Shown here piece by piece: positions 12,001 through 24,200 of a DNA stretch of 64,000 nucleotides; position 1 is the stretch's first letter; every line of letters begins with the position of its first letter. The notes under the pieces were generated by a model. That model was not told the DNA's origin. It was given only the letters and a program-made list of their open reading frames with translations, and made no database searches. The DNA comes from an uncultured Mycoplasmatota bacterium (lineage in GTDB: Bacteria; Bacillota_I; Bacilli_A; Mycoplasmatales; Mycoplasmoidaceae). Position numbers and translations under genes: made by a program. Location of the stretch: positions 62,001 through 126,000 of the forward strand of contig CATDIL010000002.1 of the NCBI GenBank assembly GCA_949517355.1, written 5' to 3'.

Positions 12001-12798
12001 ATGAGCTCAGGTCTAACAATCTTTTTATTGTATTTAATAACCATCTTAATGTTATTGTTTGTAGCAACAATACATGAACTTGGTCATTTTGCTGCAGGAA
12101 TAATATTTAAAGTTAATGTTAAAGAAATTTCAATTGGTATTGGACCAAAACCATACCAAAGATATACCAAAAAAGGAATGAGAGTTTCAATTAAACTAAT
12201 TCCTTTGGTGGCATATGTTTTATTTGATAGTAAACAATTAAGAAATATTTACAGTGATCAAATAGATGATAAAAACTATAGTTTTATCATGAAACCACTT
12301 CCAAAAGGCAAACTATTGTTAGAGCAAACTAAACCATGACAATATTTACTTATTATGTTTGCTGGTGTATCAATTAACTTTTTAGCTTTTTTAATTCTTT
12401 GACCATGTTGTTGAGCAATATTTAATGCAATGGGTTATTCATTGACTAATCCTTTTGTTAACTTAGGAATGTCATTAAAAGCAATTGGATATTGCATGGT
12501 ATTTAAAGGTGGAGAAGGATCTAACATCTTTGTAGAATTACCAGATGTAGCTCAATATTCTAACACTTGAGGACTAATAATGCTTCAAGTATTCTTATTA
12601 CTTAATTTAGTTTCAGCTGTTTTTAATTTAATGCCATTCCCTCCATTGGATGGGTGAAAAATAGCTGTGAAACTATACGAAGGAAATGGTAAAAGAAAAA
12701 TTAACCAAAGAGCAGAAGAAATTTTAACATTAATTGGTTGTTTCTTAATGGTTTATATTTTTGTTTCAAGTATTTTGGTTAAGTGAATTCACTGATAA
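12001..12798 (+). CDS. rseP: RseP-type site-2 membrane metalloprotease, PDZ-less
   Basis: Intramembrane zinc protease of family M50, 265 residues with about four membrane segments. The zinc motif IHELGH is at residues 22-27, the central hairpin has MFAGVSINF, and the third ligand region is MPFPPLDGWK near residue 215. Proteins of this family usually exceed 350 residues with a PDZ domain; there is no room for one here. Possible roles are signal-peptide remnant clearance or lipoprotein turnover. It ends one base before polC begins. Confidence 0.88.
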
Positions 12799-12799
12799 C

Positions 12800-15700
12800 A
12801 TGGAGAAGATAATTAGGTTTTTAATTGAAACTAATATTTTAACCAAAGATGAATGTGATTCTTTGATTAAGATTTCTACTATTTCTATTACTCCACCAAC
12901 GGATTTATTAAATAAAATTAAAATCACTTTATCTTTGGACAAACCTTTGGAATTTGATTTGTACAAAAAAATTAAATCAAAAGAAGAAGAATTTAAAGAA
13001 CAACTAGTTTTTGAAATTAAACCTAAACATGATTTAGATTTTAATGAAGAATCATTAAAAAAATATCTTAATTTTTTTTGTGAAGAAAAAATTCAAGCAT
13101 CATCTGTTCTTAAACAATTGCTGCCAATGATTCCTTTTTATACTGATGATAAAGGAACATTGATTTTTCAATACTTTAACAAAAACGAACTAGAGGAATT
13201 AAAAAAACATGAAGTTCTATTAAAAGATTTTTTTAATTCTATTGGTTTAATGTGTAAAACATTTGATTATGAATTAGATAAAGATCGTCAAAATTTAGAA
13301 ATTAGTAAAGAAAAAAGAAGACAAGAATTAATCAATTATCAAAAGAAACATTCACCTGCTGTTCAAAGTCAAGTAGAAATTGATAATAAAATTACATCTA
13401 AACCAACGCCTATTGGAGAATTAGCTCCAGAGTTAAGAAATGCAACAATTTATGGTAAGATCTTTGCTATTGAAGCGATTACCACTAAAAACAATAAAAG
13501 GTTTTTTATTTATTCGATCACAGATTGTGAAAATTCTATTAACATTAAAGGGTTTGAAACGGTATCTAATAATTTTTATAGAAAAGTTAATTTACCTTAC
13601 AACTATTTGGCTTCATTTAAAGTTGGGGATTGAATAAAAGCAAAAATTACATTATCTATTGATAAGTACCAATACAATGAGTTGACTGGTACTATTGATA
13701 AGATTTGTTTAGCAGAGCATGATTTAGATAAAGTTTCTGAAGACAAAGAGCCTATTAAACGTGTAGAATTATTAGCTCACACTAAGATGTCTGCATTTGA
13801 TGGATTAGCTTCTGCTTCGGAGTTAGTTGCTAGATCTGCAAAATATAAATGGCCAGCAATATCTATCATCGATAGATATAATGTTCAATCTTTCCCAGAT
13901 GCCATGGGAGCAACTAAAAAATTTAATCAAAAAATAATTTACGGTGTTGAAATAGATAAACTTTCTAGAAATATCCCATGTGTTCTTAATCCTTCTAATG
14001 AATTAATTTCTGATGTCACATATGTTATATTTGACTTAGAAACAACTGGTTTATATAACGAGTATGAAGAGATTATTGAATTCGGTGCTGTTAAGATTAA
14101 AAATGGTGTTAAGATTGATGAAATTGACAGATTCATCAAACCTAGCAAACCAATTCCGGCTAAAATTGTAGAACTCACTAGAATTACAGATCAAATGCTA
14201 GAAGATGCAAAAAATTTCAAACAAGTGTTTAAAGAAATTTTATCTTGAATTGGAGATGCAGTATTGATTGCCCATAATGGTATTAACTTTGACTTTAGAT
14301 TTTTAAATAAGAAATTAGTTGAAAACGGTTTTGAACCATTGAAAAATGTAATGATAGATACATTACAAATTTCAAGAGCGATTAACAAAGAACTATATAG
14401 ACACACATTAGGTGCAATCTGTAGAAAAAATAAAATTGAATATACAGATGAGATTGCTCACCGTGCTGATTTTGATGCAATGGTATTAGCATCTGTTTGA
14501 AATATTTTTCAAAGATTATTAAGAAATCAAAATATTACAACTATTGATAAGATTAATACTATTCAATGTTCTGAATTGTATTCTAGACAATTTACAAGCT
14601 TTGCTAACTTGTATGTTAAAGATCAACAAGGTATAAAAGAACTTTATAGAATAGTTTCAAATTCGTTTACAACTAATTTATTAAATACTCCAAGAGTATT
14701 TGTTGATGAAATAGAAAAAGCAAGGCAACATTTAATTGTAACAAACTCTCCAACAGAAGGAGATGTGTGAGATACTGCTCTTAATGGTTTGCCAGAAGAC
14801 TTAGAAAAAGCAATAGATTACTATGATTACATTTTTGTGGCTCCTCCAAATAATTTATTGCATGAAATACAAAATGAGAATATTTCTCTTAAAAATGTAA
14901 AAGACACAATTAAAAGAATTATTGCAACAGCTAAAAAACTTAATAAAAAAGTAATAGCAGTTAGTGATGCTCACTATTTAGATAAACAAGATCAATTAGC
15001 TTACAAAGTTTATGTTAATAGTAAACTATTAGAAGGCAAAAGACACCGTTTCTACAAATATGCAGAAACTACAACTGAAATCGTTCCTGATTTACATTTA
15101 AGAACAACAAAAGAAATGTTAGATGAATTTGATTTCTTAGGTGATCCAAATTTAATTAAAGAAATTGTAATTGACAATTCATTGGAATTTGCTAATAAAA
15201 TTCCAAATGATATTAAGCCTTTAAAATCATCATTATGTCCTCCTAATATTCCAGATGCTGATGAAAAATTACAAAAGATTGTTTGAGAAAATGCTAAAAA
15301 AATCTATGGTAACAATTTACCTAAAGAAATTGAAGAAAGAATTAACAAAGAATTTAAAGGTATTATTGATAATGGATATGGCATTATCTATTGAATCTCC
15401 CACTTATTGGTTAAGAAATCATTAGATGATGGCTATTTAGTAGGTTCAAGAGGATCTGTAGGTTCTTCATTAGTTGCATATTTATCTAACATTTCAGAAG
15501 TTAACCCATTACCTCCTCACTATATTTGCCCTAACTGCAAAGAATATATATTAAATACAAATACAGATGATGGATTTGATTTACAACCCAAGTTATGTCC
15601 AAAATGTGGTAAGCCATTAGTTATAAATGGGCACAATATTCCATTTGAAACATTTTTAGGTTTCCACGGAGAAAAAGTTCCAGATATTGACTTAAACTTT

Positions 15701-17128
15701 TCAGGTGAATACCAACCTAACGCTCACAATTTTGTTAAAGAAATGTTTGGTGAGCACCACACATTTAGAGCGGGAACTATTGCTACAGTTGCACAAAAAA
15801 CAGCATATGGTTATGTAAAAAATTATTATGAAACATTAAATCCAGATTGTCAGCCTAATCAAGCACAAATTAATTGGGTTGTTTCAAAATGTGTTGATGT
15901 TAAAAGAACTACTGGTCAACACCCAGGAGGAATCATTATTGTTCCAAAAGAAATGGATATCTTTGATTTCTCTCCTTATAACTATCCAGCAGATGATAAA
16001 ACTCAAAACTGATACACAACACACTTTGCATTTGAATCATTACATGATAATTTATTAAAGTTTGATATTCTAGGACACGATGATCCTACGACTTTAAGAA
16101 TGTTACAAAACATTACTAATATCAACCCTAAAGATATTCCGGTTCAAGATGAACAAGTAATGAAATTATTTAGTTCATTAGATTCATTACATATCGATTC
16201 AAATGACTTTTTAAATATTAAAGTAGGTTCAGTAGGTCTTCCTGAATTTGGTACTGAATTTGTAAGACAAATGTTAGTGACAGCTAAACCTCAATCATTT
16301 GCTGATTTAATTAGAATATCAGGGTTATCTCATGGTACAGATGTTTGATTAAATAATGCTGCTAATTTAATCTCTAATATGAATATGACATTATCTGATG
16401 TTATTACTTGTCGTGATGACATCATGTTGACATTAATTAAATTAGGTATTGAACCTTCTGTAGCATTTAATGTAATGGAATCTGTTCGTAAAGGTAAGGG
16501 TATTAAACAAGAATATATAGATATTTTAAAGAAAGGTAATGTTCCTCAATGATATATTGATTCATGTATGAAGATCAAATATCTATTCCCTAAGGCTCAT
16601 GCAACTGCATATGTTTTAATGGCATGAAGAATTGCTTGGTTTAAAGTTCATTATCCATTAGCATTTTATGCTGCATACTTTAGTATTAGATGTGAAAATT
16701 TTGATATTGAAACAATCTGTCAAGGTCCAGAAGTAATTAAAGCAAAAATTGCTGATATTAAACGTAAGTTAAATGATAAATTCTTAAAATCAACTGTTAA
16801 ACAAAAAGATATTGATATGATTTCTGTTTATGAAGTTGCTTTAGAATTATACCTTAGAGGATTTAATATCAAAAAACCTGATATTGATAAATCTAAAGCT
16901 AAAGAATTTATTATTGATGGCAAATCATTAATTGTTTCTTTTAATAAAATTCCTCAGTTAGGTAATGTAGCTGCACATTCTATAGAAGAAGAAAGAACAA
17001 AAAAACCATTTGCCTCTAAAGAAGATTTATACAATAGAACTAAAATTTCTAAATCTATTTTAGAATGAATGAACAACGTTGGAATGTTAGATGGACTAAA
17101 TGATGACGACCAACTATCATTATTCTAA
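12800..17128 (+). CDS. polC: DNA polymerase III alpha subunit, PolC type
   Basis: Replicative polymerase with built-in 3'-5' proofreading, 1442 residues, matching the Gram-positive PolC length. Order: N-terminal region and OB fold (about 220-310), first PHP half (VELLAH from residue 322), exonuclease insert (DLETTG at 412-417), second PHP half, then the palm with a Cys4 zinc finger (CPNC and CPKC) and [12 protein letters not shown], whose Asp 962 and 964 are probably catalytic. The PHP metal residues are degraded (HxH has become LAH; TDH has become IDR), so PHP hydrolase activity is unlikely. Many TGA are Trp. Confidence 0.97.
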
Positions 17129-17154
17129 ATATATATAATATTTAAATAAATACA

Positions 17155-17955
17155 ATGTCTAGTTTTAGATTTCAAGAAATATATTATCCATGTCAAGATA
17201 AAAAGAACCAAAAACCAATCAATGTTTTGTTTCTTTTTGATGTGCTATCAAAAATTAGATATGAAGCAGTTGCAAAAGAAATATCTAAAAAATTTAATTT
17301 TTATGCTTTAAATGTTTTCTTTGATGAAGAATATCATCCAATCATCAATAAGCCTTCTATAGATAAATGATGTGATTTGATTGCAACATATATTAATGAA
17401 AAAAATATTGATTTAGAAAACACTGTCATTGTTGCTCAATATTACTGTGCAGCAATTATTCCTTTTTTAAATGAAAAACAAGGGATAAACAGGAAGATTA
17501 AGAAAGTTGTTTATGTTTCACCATTTGTGTTATTTTCATGAAAGGGAAGAAGACAAGTTTCAAGTATTCTATACAAAGATGCTAATTGTACAAATTTGTT
17601 ATACAACAATATTGATCAATTAAAAAATGATGTTAATTGAATTCAAACTAGTCGTTTAGAAAATGTTGTAACCAATGCTAACATTAGTGATATTAAAAAA
17701 ATCTTAAGATACTTTCATCATTTTTACATTAAGAAAAGGATTAAAATAGCACAGAAAAAATATTCTAAAAATTATGATCTATGCTTGTTTTTATCTGATA
17801 AAGATGAAATAGTAGATTTTAAAAAAACTAAGAAATTTTTCTCATTTCATAAAAATCTTAAAGTTTATCCATTCTTTAATTCTAAACTTTGTACTTTTGA
17901 AGAAGAAGAATTTAAATTCTGTTATTGCTTAATTAACTTTGTTGAAGGCAAGTAA
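17155..17955 (+). CDS. Hypothetical protein, possibly a degenerate alpha/beta-hydrolase
   Basis: A 266-residue soluble protein. Early hydrophobic strand PINVLFLFDVL and a segment TVIVAQYYCAAI sit where a nucleophile elbow (GxSxG) would be in an alpha/beta-hydrolase, followed by KKVVYVSPF. The elbow lacks Ser and the flanking Gly, so catalysis is doubtful. The C-terminal half is Lys-rich. A TATAAT at 17134-17139 lies 15 nt before the ATG. The 3' end overlaps ispD, on the opposite strand, by 27 bp. I do not recognise it firmly. Confidence 0.6.
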
Positions 17956-18585
17956 ATCTTCTTTGTTAGTAATTTTGAAATTATTACAAAAACCATTAAC
18001 AATATTTTTGTTAGTAATTTTTAAATTTAAATATGAAAATAGATCTGTTGATTTACCAACAGGTTTATTTTTTCAGTATTTATATTGAAAAGATTGAGGA
18101 GTTTGAATTAATAATTTATGATCACGGTTGATATAGCAGTTTTTATTTAAATCAAATAATGAATCATTTAATTTAATAGCTACAGTTGAGTATCCAACTT
18201 TTTTTGTCAACATAATAGCATTATTAATAACTGTATCATTAACGTTTGCTCTTGCACAATCATGAGTTACTATGATGTCATCTAAATTTAATTTAAAATT
18301 TTGTTTTATGAATTCTATTGCATTTTTTAAAGATTCTTGTCTGCCTTTAATTGAACCTTCACAAAAGTAAACTTTTCTTTTAATAAATTTATTTGATAGT
18401 TGTTCATAAGATTTTAAATATTTTGGATGACAAACAACGATTATTTTGTCAATGTTTTTATTCTTACTAAAAGTTAATAAAGAGTGAATAAAAATTGGTT
18501 TTTTATTAACAACCACTAGTGCTTTAGGAACACCTTTTTCTAATCTTTCACCTATTCCTGCAGCTAATATTAAACCGTATGTCAT
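17929..18585 (-). CDS. ispD: 2-C-methyl-D-erythritol 4-phosphate cytidylyltransferase
   Basis: Third MEP-pathway step: couples CTP with MEP to give CDP-ME. It has 218 residues, close to the 225-235 norm. The CTP loop LAAGIGERLEKGVPKA is at residues 6-21, then VTHDCARANV (counterpart of VHDAARP) and TPQSFQYKYW, where Trp is a TGA codon. The stop is TAA at 17929-17931. It overlaps folD by one base and presumably shares its transcript. Confidence 0.92.
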
Positions 18586-19439
18586 TATTTGTTTTGTAGT
18601 TTTGTTACATTTATTAAGTTTTTTAACAAGATAGTAATGGTCATAGGACCAACGCCTCCAGGAACTGGAGTGATATAAGAGACAATATCTTTTACATCTT
18701 CAAAGTCAACATCACCACAAAGTTTGTTATTTTCATCTCTGTTCATACCAACATCAATTACAACAGCACCTTGTTTGATATATTCATGATTAATCATTTT
18801 AGCACGACCAACAGCTGCTACTAAAATATCAGCTTGTTTACATACTTCTTTTAAATTAGTTGTTTTTGAATGGCAAATTGTAACTGTAGCATTTTCTAAT
18901 AAAAACAATGCAGCTTGAGGTTTTCCTACAATGTTACTTCTACCGATAATAACAACATGTTTGCCAGACATTTCAATGTTGTATTTCTTTAACATTTCAA
19001 TAACACCACATGGTGTACATGGCTTTAAATAAATATCTTGTTTTTTAGCAGTTCATAATTTACCAACATTTACCAAGTTAAAACAGTCAACATCTTTGTC
19101 TGGAACAATAGTTTCAATTACTTCTTTCTCACTTAAGTGAGAAAGAATTGGCAATTGAACTAATATACCATTAATGTTTTTATCATTATTCAAATCTTTG
19201 ATACGATTGATTAATTCTGTTTCTGTAATATTTTCAGGAAGTTTATCTACAGTTGTATTAATGCCTACAGTTTCGCTTAATTTGATTTTGTTTCTAACAT
19301 AAACATTACTTGCTTGGTTATCACCAACTTGGATAATCTTAAGAGTTGGAACAATATTTCTAGATTTTAATTCTTCAATCTCTTTTCTTAGTTCATCACA
19401 AATTTGTGTTTGAACTAACTTGCCATCAATTATTTTCAT
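18585..19439 (-). CDS. folD: Methylenetetrahydrofolate dehydrogenase/cyclohydrolase
   Basis: Bifunctional folate one-carbon enzyme producing 10-formyl-THF, used for fMet-tRNA and, if present, purines. It has 284 residues. Motifs: [12 protein letters not shown] (catalytic Tyr and Lys), [40 protein letters not shown] for NADP, and [11 protein letters not shown] near the C terminus. One TGA is Trp (VGKLWTAKK). It has its own TATAAT and a palindrome right before the ATG, and is followed by ispD with a 1-nt overlap. Confidence 0.97.
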
Positions 19440-19444
19440 AAGTT

Positions 19445-19472
19445 ATTTATTAGTTCACTAATAAATATTATA
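19445..19472 (-). promoter_or_regulatory. folD -10 element and adjoining perfect palindrome
   Basis: Minus strand TATAAT at 19472-19467, followed by ATTTATTAGT-TC-ACTAATAAAT (19466-19445), a 10-bp inverted repeat, ending 5 nt before the folD ATG. The expected start of transcription falls inside the palindrome, as expected for an operator. No T tract follows, so it is not a typical terminator. Confidence 0.45.
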
Positions 19473-20385
19473 GTGATCATTTAATTCAAGAATGAGAAAA
19501 GGAATGACTAAGTGGGTATTCAGAATAATAGTTAAGATAAGAAGCTGATTCTTGAGTGAAGGCAAACCCTTCAATTAATGAAAATTTGATAGCAAAGTCA
19601 TTTGTTGATGGAATTGATGAACTATCGATAGCACATTGGTTAGTTACATATATTAACAAATCTTTTGCTGTAAAATATTCATCAAAGTTAGTAGGTAAGC
19701 TTGGAGAATTAGTGAAAAAATGTTGAGGGTTTAGTATTGAATAGATTTTTGCGTTGTAATCAAGATCTGAAATTCAAGAATCTAAATAATAAGTAACATT
19801 ATCAACAAGGCTACCAGGGACTGCACTGCTATTTAACCTCGGTGAAGCAAGTTCAGTTGTAGAAGTAGCATCAGAATATTTCACTGAAATTAATTTGTAT
19901 TTATCAGGAAGTAAATTCTTACTCATAAATTTAGACAAATAATAAGAATTAGTAAGAATAAATTTATCTGTTGAATGGAAATAAGTTTGCTTTCCTGTAG
20001 ATGTATCAATTTCTGTCCTATCATAATAAGATACATGACCAGGTAATGCAACGTTTGGTGAAAGATAAATTGATCACATAGTATATACACGAGAAAGTTT
20101 AGTGCTTTCTTCACCAGGCGAGATATAACTTAATTGATAATTTTTAATTTTATATACTATTTTCTTAGAAAATTTAGGAATGTTAATATCAATAGAAAAA
20201 GATACATTTTTTAAATTATTATTAACATCAAAATTAGTTATTTCAGCTTGATAATCACTACCGTAATTGTCATATAAAACTAAAAATGAATTAACAACAT
20301 CTGCAAAAAACGCTTTCTTATAATCAGTATTTTTTAAGAAATATTTTCCTAGACTTTCTAACCTAGATAGAAGTTTACCTGAAGC
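19468..20385 (-). pseudogene. Surface-protein-like gene fragment lacking its 5' end
   Basis: An open minus-strand frame of about 305 codons, including TGA-encoded Trp (ISDL preceded by DSW; HSWIKWSL at the end), stopping at TAA 19468-19470. It has no ATG, GTG or TTG until well inside the frame and no signal peptide. The content is Asn/Ser/Tyr-rich, like secreted mollicute proteins (FSIDINIPKFSKK, YYDRTEIDTSTG). Its upstream end runs directly into the start of the opposing fragment at 20330, so the N-terminal part seems deleted. I do not recognise the family. Confidence 0.6.
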
Positions 20386-21151
20386 TTATATTAATAGAAT
20401 AAGGAATCTTTCGTCAGCTGACAAAAAATTGTTTCAAACTGAAATGATGATTTCTCTTCCTGGTTGATATAACGATAACAAGTTTTCGCGTAGCACAACT
20501 GCATTACCGCAATTGGCAAGTAGTGGAGAAAATGTTTATGAATTCATTCCTTCATATGTTTTTGATAGAGAAGAATTTAGAAGAAATGTTAATAATTTCA
20601 ACAGTGAAAGTAGAATGAGAAACTTATCTGTGGAAAATTATCTAAATAATGAAGGAATTGCTGCAAAAGCAAATCAAATATATATAGAAAATCATTTTGA
20701 CAAAGCATTGGATATTAATGAAGTAACGAGGGTTAGTGTTAAGGAATACAAAGAATCCGCTTCTGTTGCTTTTAAGAGAAAGTTTTCTAAAATAGTTGCA
20801 AACAGAGATTGTGCTTATAAAGCTAATGCCACAATTTTTTCTGAAGCTGATAAAACACTTATTGAGAGAATTCTTAAAGATCCTAAAATGTCTAAAGATC
20901 TAAAAGCAAAAAGACTTGCCGAAATTGCAGAAAATTATTCTAGTAAATTTGCTGTTATTGACAATAAACGTAAAGCAGCAGACACCACTCACTTTGATGC
21001 AATCATGATATCTAATAGCGCTACTACTAATTTAACATGATTGAAAGTAACTAAAGTTTTAATTGTAGCTTCAATCGGTGGCTCAATTATATTCATGTTT
21101 TATTCTCAAGCTATAGATTTTGTAACCGATCTTTTCAATTTTTCTAAATAA
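20330..21151 (+). pseudogene. 5'-truncated copy of the C terminus of the 1178-residue lipoprotein
   Basis: Frame open from FFKKYFPRLSNLD to FVTDLFNFSK, with an in-frame TAA nine bases upstream of the matching block and no start codon. By eye it is about two-thirds identical to the last 273 residues of the lipoprotein gene downstream, and both blocks are exactly 822 bp including the stop. Shared strings include TEMMISLPG, DINEVTRVSVKEYKES and FMFYSQA. It keeps the C-terminal membrane segment. An internal ATG near 20443 could allow a shortened product, but there is no promoter or signal peptide. Confidence 0.75.
20330..21151 (+). repeat. 822-bp diverged direct repeat, copy 1
   Basis: Matches copy 2 at 23985-24806 in the same orientation and without apparent length change. 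Spacing between copies is 2833 bp. Recombination between them would remove most of the lipoprotein gene. Confidence 0.75.
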
Positions 21152-21231
21152 TTTTAATTTATTAGGATTTGATCTAATAAGAACTAAAAATAGAATAAAT
21201 ATTTTTAAATTTTTCTTTTCTTATCATTTCT

Positions 21232-21237
21232 TATAAT
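21232..21237 (+). promoter_or_regulatory. -10 element of the large lipoprotein gene
   Basis: TATAAT 32 nt before the ATG at 21270. The leader contains AGGAAAAA close to the start as a weak ribosome-binding site. Confidence 0.45.
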
Positions 21238-21269
21238 TATTAAGATATTCTTATATATAGGAAAAATAT

Positions 21270-24200
21270 ATGATTAGATTAAAATCTAAGATAATTTATT
21301 CAACATTACTGTCGTCTATGTTGGTTTCCACATTGACCTCTTCTACTTTGTCATCTTGTTCAAACAACAAAAATATTAATACATTTGTTGCTAATGACCA
21401 CACATGGATTGATGTTGATTTGCAAAAAAACCAAATGATTAATGGTAATGAACACAAATCAAGAGTACTTTATGAGTCTTCTCCACAAATTAGAAGTTCA
21501 TATTCAGATGAAGAAAGTTTTGTAGAAGAACAAAAACAAGAATACCAATCTAATCTTGAATTAAAAGTTGAAACATACAAAAATCAAAAAGTTCGTGATT
21601 CAGAAGATGTTTATGAAATGTTAAACGACTTATCAATTTCTGAAGATAACCACACAATTGATTGAAGATCAACTAATAAAAATTTTGATTTAATTAAAGA
21701 TTCTGTTTTGTCTAATATCAATTCAATACCTGGTTTGTCTGATGCAAAAAGATCTGAAATTTTTAATGAAACAAATATAGAACTAAATGAATTATTGTTA
21801 GAAGCACAAAATTCAAAATTATGTGAAGAAGAATCTGATTTATTTTTAACTCAAGGAATTAAAAAACTTATTCAAGAAAAACTTCATGAAAAAGTTGAAA
21901 AAGCTCTTGCTTTTAACGAATTAGATGGTCTTTTAACAAACTCAGATTTTAAAATTTTATCAAATGCTATTAATCCCGAAGATTCCACAGACACAACATC
22001 ATTGCACAAACTATATAGTGAATTGAATTCTTCATCAAATTTAAAAGCACAAACTGAAGATTCTCTTTTGCCATTACTATTTGAATATCGAGATTTACCA
22101 TTGTCTAAGTCAACAATTCCAGGATATGAATTAGGTTTTAATGTCATAGATATGACATGAACTGATTGTGTTACAGCAAATATGACACTTGCTTTTTACT
22201 TGTCTGATATTAATACTCATGAGAAATTGGCATCATATAAGTTTGAAAACATTTCTATTACTGACAATAAAAATGGTCAAATTGAAGCTGCAAACAAATA
22301 TGTTGATTTAATAAATTTCACTTCACTTTCTCAAGAAAATCTTCCAGAATATTCTGCTTTCCTTAATTCTTTAAAGCAATTTGATCCATATTCAACAAAT
22401 GCCTCATCAAATGAATATTTTGTCTCTCAAACTAAATTAAATTCTTTAGGAGATATATTTGTTTCAGATGCTGTTTCAAATATAAATGCAGATTCATGCA
22501 ATGGGGCTATTGTAGATGGCGTTTTTGCTATTGGCGCTATAGTTGATTTTAATGAATCTATATCTAATGTTTCAAAACAAATTAGTTTAAAATTATGTCT
22601 TTATAACCCAAATGTAAATTCACAAAAAGATTCTATTTTATCAATCAATCCTAACACAATAAATTTAACTCTTAATAATGATTCGGACGATCAAGCAAAA
22701 GAAGTTGCTGTTAGTCAACTTGAAATGACTGAGATTCAAGAAGGTTTTGCATCATTTGTTGATATGTATAAATATTTAAATGATCCTTCTATCAAAAAAT
22801 TACATGAAGAATCATCTGATAATGCTAATACATTGTCGACTCTTCATAAGGTAAAATTTTGAATGGATGTTGTTGTTTCTGCAAGCTCGTTAATTCTTGA
22901 TATTGTTACTCATAGTTTTTTATTTGCTATTGTAGATTTAGGACTTGGTGCATTTGATTGTTGATTAACTAACAAAATAAAGAAACAATTTTTTGAGCAA
23001 AAATTGTTATATGATAAAAATTTATCAAATTATAAGGAAGCTAAAGAATCAGACATTTACAAAGAAGTTGATAAATTGCTTAATGATAAATCAAATAATT
23101 TTCAACAAGTTTTAAGAGAATTAACAAAAGAATTAAACGAATTTACTACCCCATCAGATGAGTTTGAAGGTGCTCGAAATTTAAAAAATGCAAATAAATT
23201 AATTGAAGAATTTAAAGAAAAATATCATTTATTAACAAATGAAGAAGTTTTAGAACTTGTTAAGGAAAAAACATTAAAATTTTCTGCTATTGCAAATCAT
23301 GCAATAGATACATATACGGTTATCAATTCTAAAGTCAAAATTGATGCAATATCTTCTGCTATTGAATTTAACACAAAGATGAAGCAACTTGATTCAATGG
23401 TTAGTGGGTTTGATGACATTATTGTATGTTTGGCAGGTGGCACTTATTACCCATTAAGATCTCGTGGCGACATATTTAAAGGTTGATTTGGTAATGGACT
23501 TCAAAACGTTTCATTTGTTTTAGGAAATGATGCATCATTTACTTTTTTCGGAGACATCATAGTTAATCCAAAGACAATTAGAGACGCTTATTCGTTAGAT
23601 TATAAAATTATCCAAAATGCAACAGATATAAATCCAGCATTTAAAGACATGTTATTAACATATGCTGATGGTGCTTTTATAACGTTTGATAGTATGTGAA
23701 GTGAATTGTATAATGACACTAAAGTAATTAAAAATGAAAAATGACTTGATTGAAATACTGCCCTTCCAGGAAGATATTTAGTTGACGATACGGGTATTGC
23801 TCAAACAGTAGCATTTGATTTATCCAGAAGAGGTATAAATTGTTTTGATTCTAATAGTTTTTTAGACCTTTATAAACAACAAATGCTTAAAAATGTTAAA
23901 GCATCAAATTCAATAGCTAAAACTGAAAGAGCTGTAATTGCCCAACAGCCAGCTGCAATTCTAAATAATTTAACACCAGAACAATTTTTTAAGAAATATT
24001 ATCCTAATCTTTCTAATTTAGATACAACTTTACCTGAAAGATATATTAGTAAAATAAAAAACTTTTCATCAGCTGATAAAGAATTGCTTAAGACTGAAAT
24101 GATGATTTCTCTTCCTGGTTTTTATAATGACTGTAAATATTCGCGTAGTGATACTATATTACCAAGAATTGCAAGTAATGGAGAGAATACTGTTCATTCA

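Noticed and set aside
19923-20114. A 63-residue minus-strand hydrophobic protein
   Set aside because: Wrong frame relative to the longer continuous fragment 19468-20385, no ribosome-binding site, and composition typical of an out-of-frame reading of AT-rich coding DNA.
20330-21151. Orphan C-terminal block as an intact gene from the internal ATG near 20443
   Set aside because: That start would cut into the conserved module, leaves no signal peptide, and has no promoter; a fragment is the simpler explanation, though expression is not excluded.
23440-23530. ADP-ribosyltransferase-like motif (YPLRSRGDIFKGWFG) in the large lipoprotein
   Set aside because: It loosely resembles the Arg-containing first motif of cholera/pertussis-type toxins, but I see no following STS motif or ExE pair, so the similarity is probably chance.
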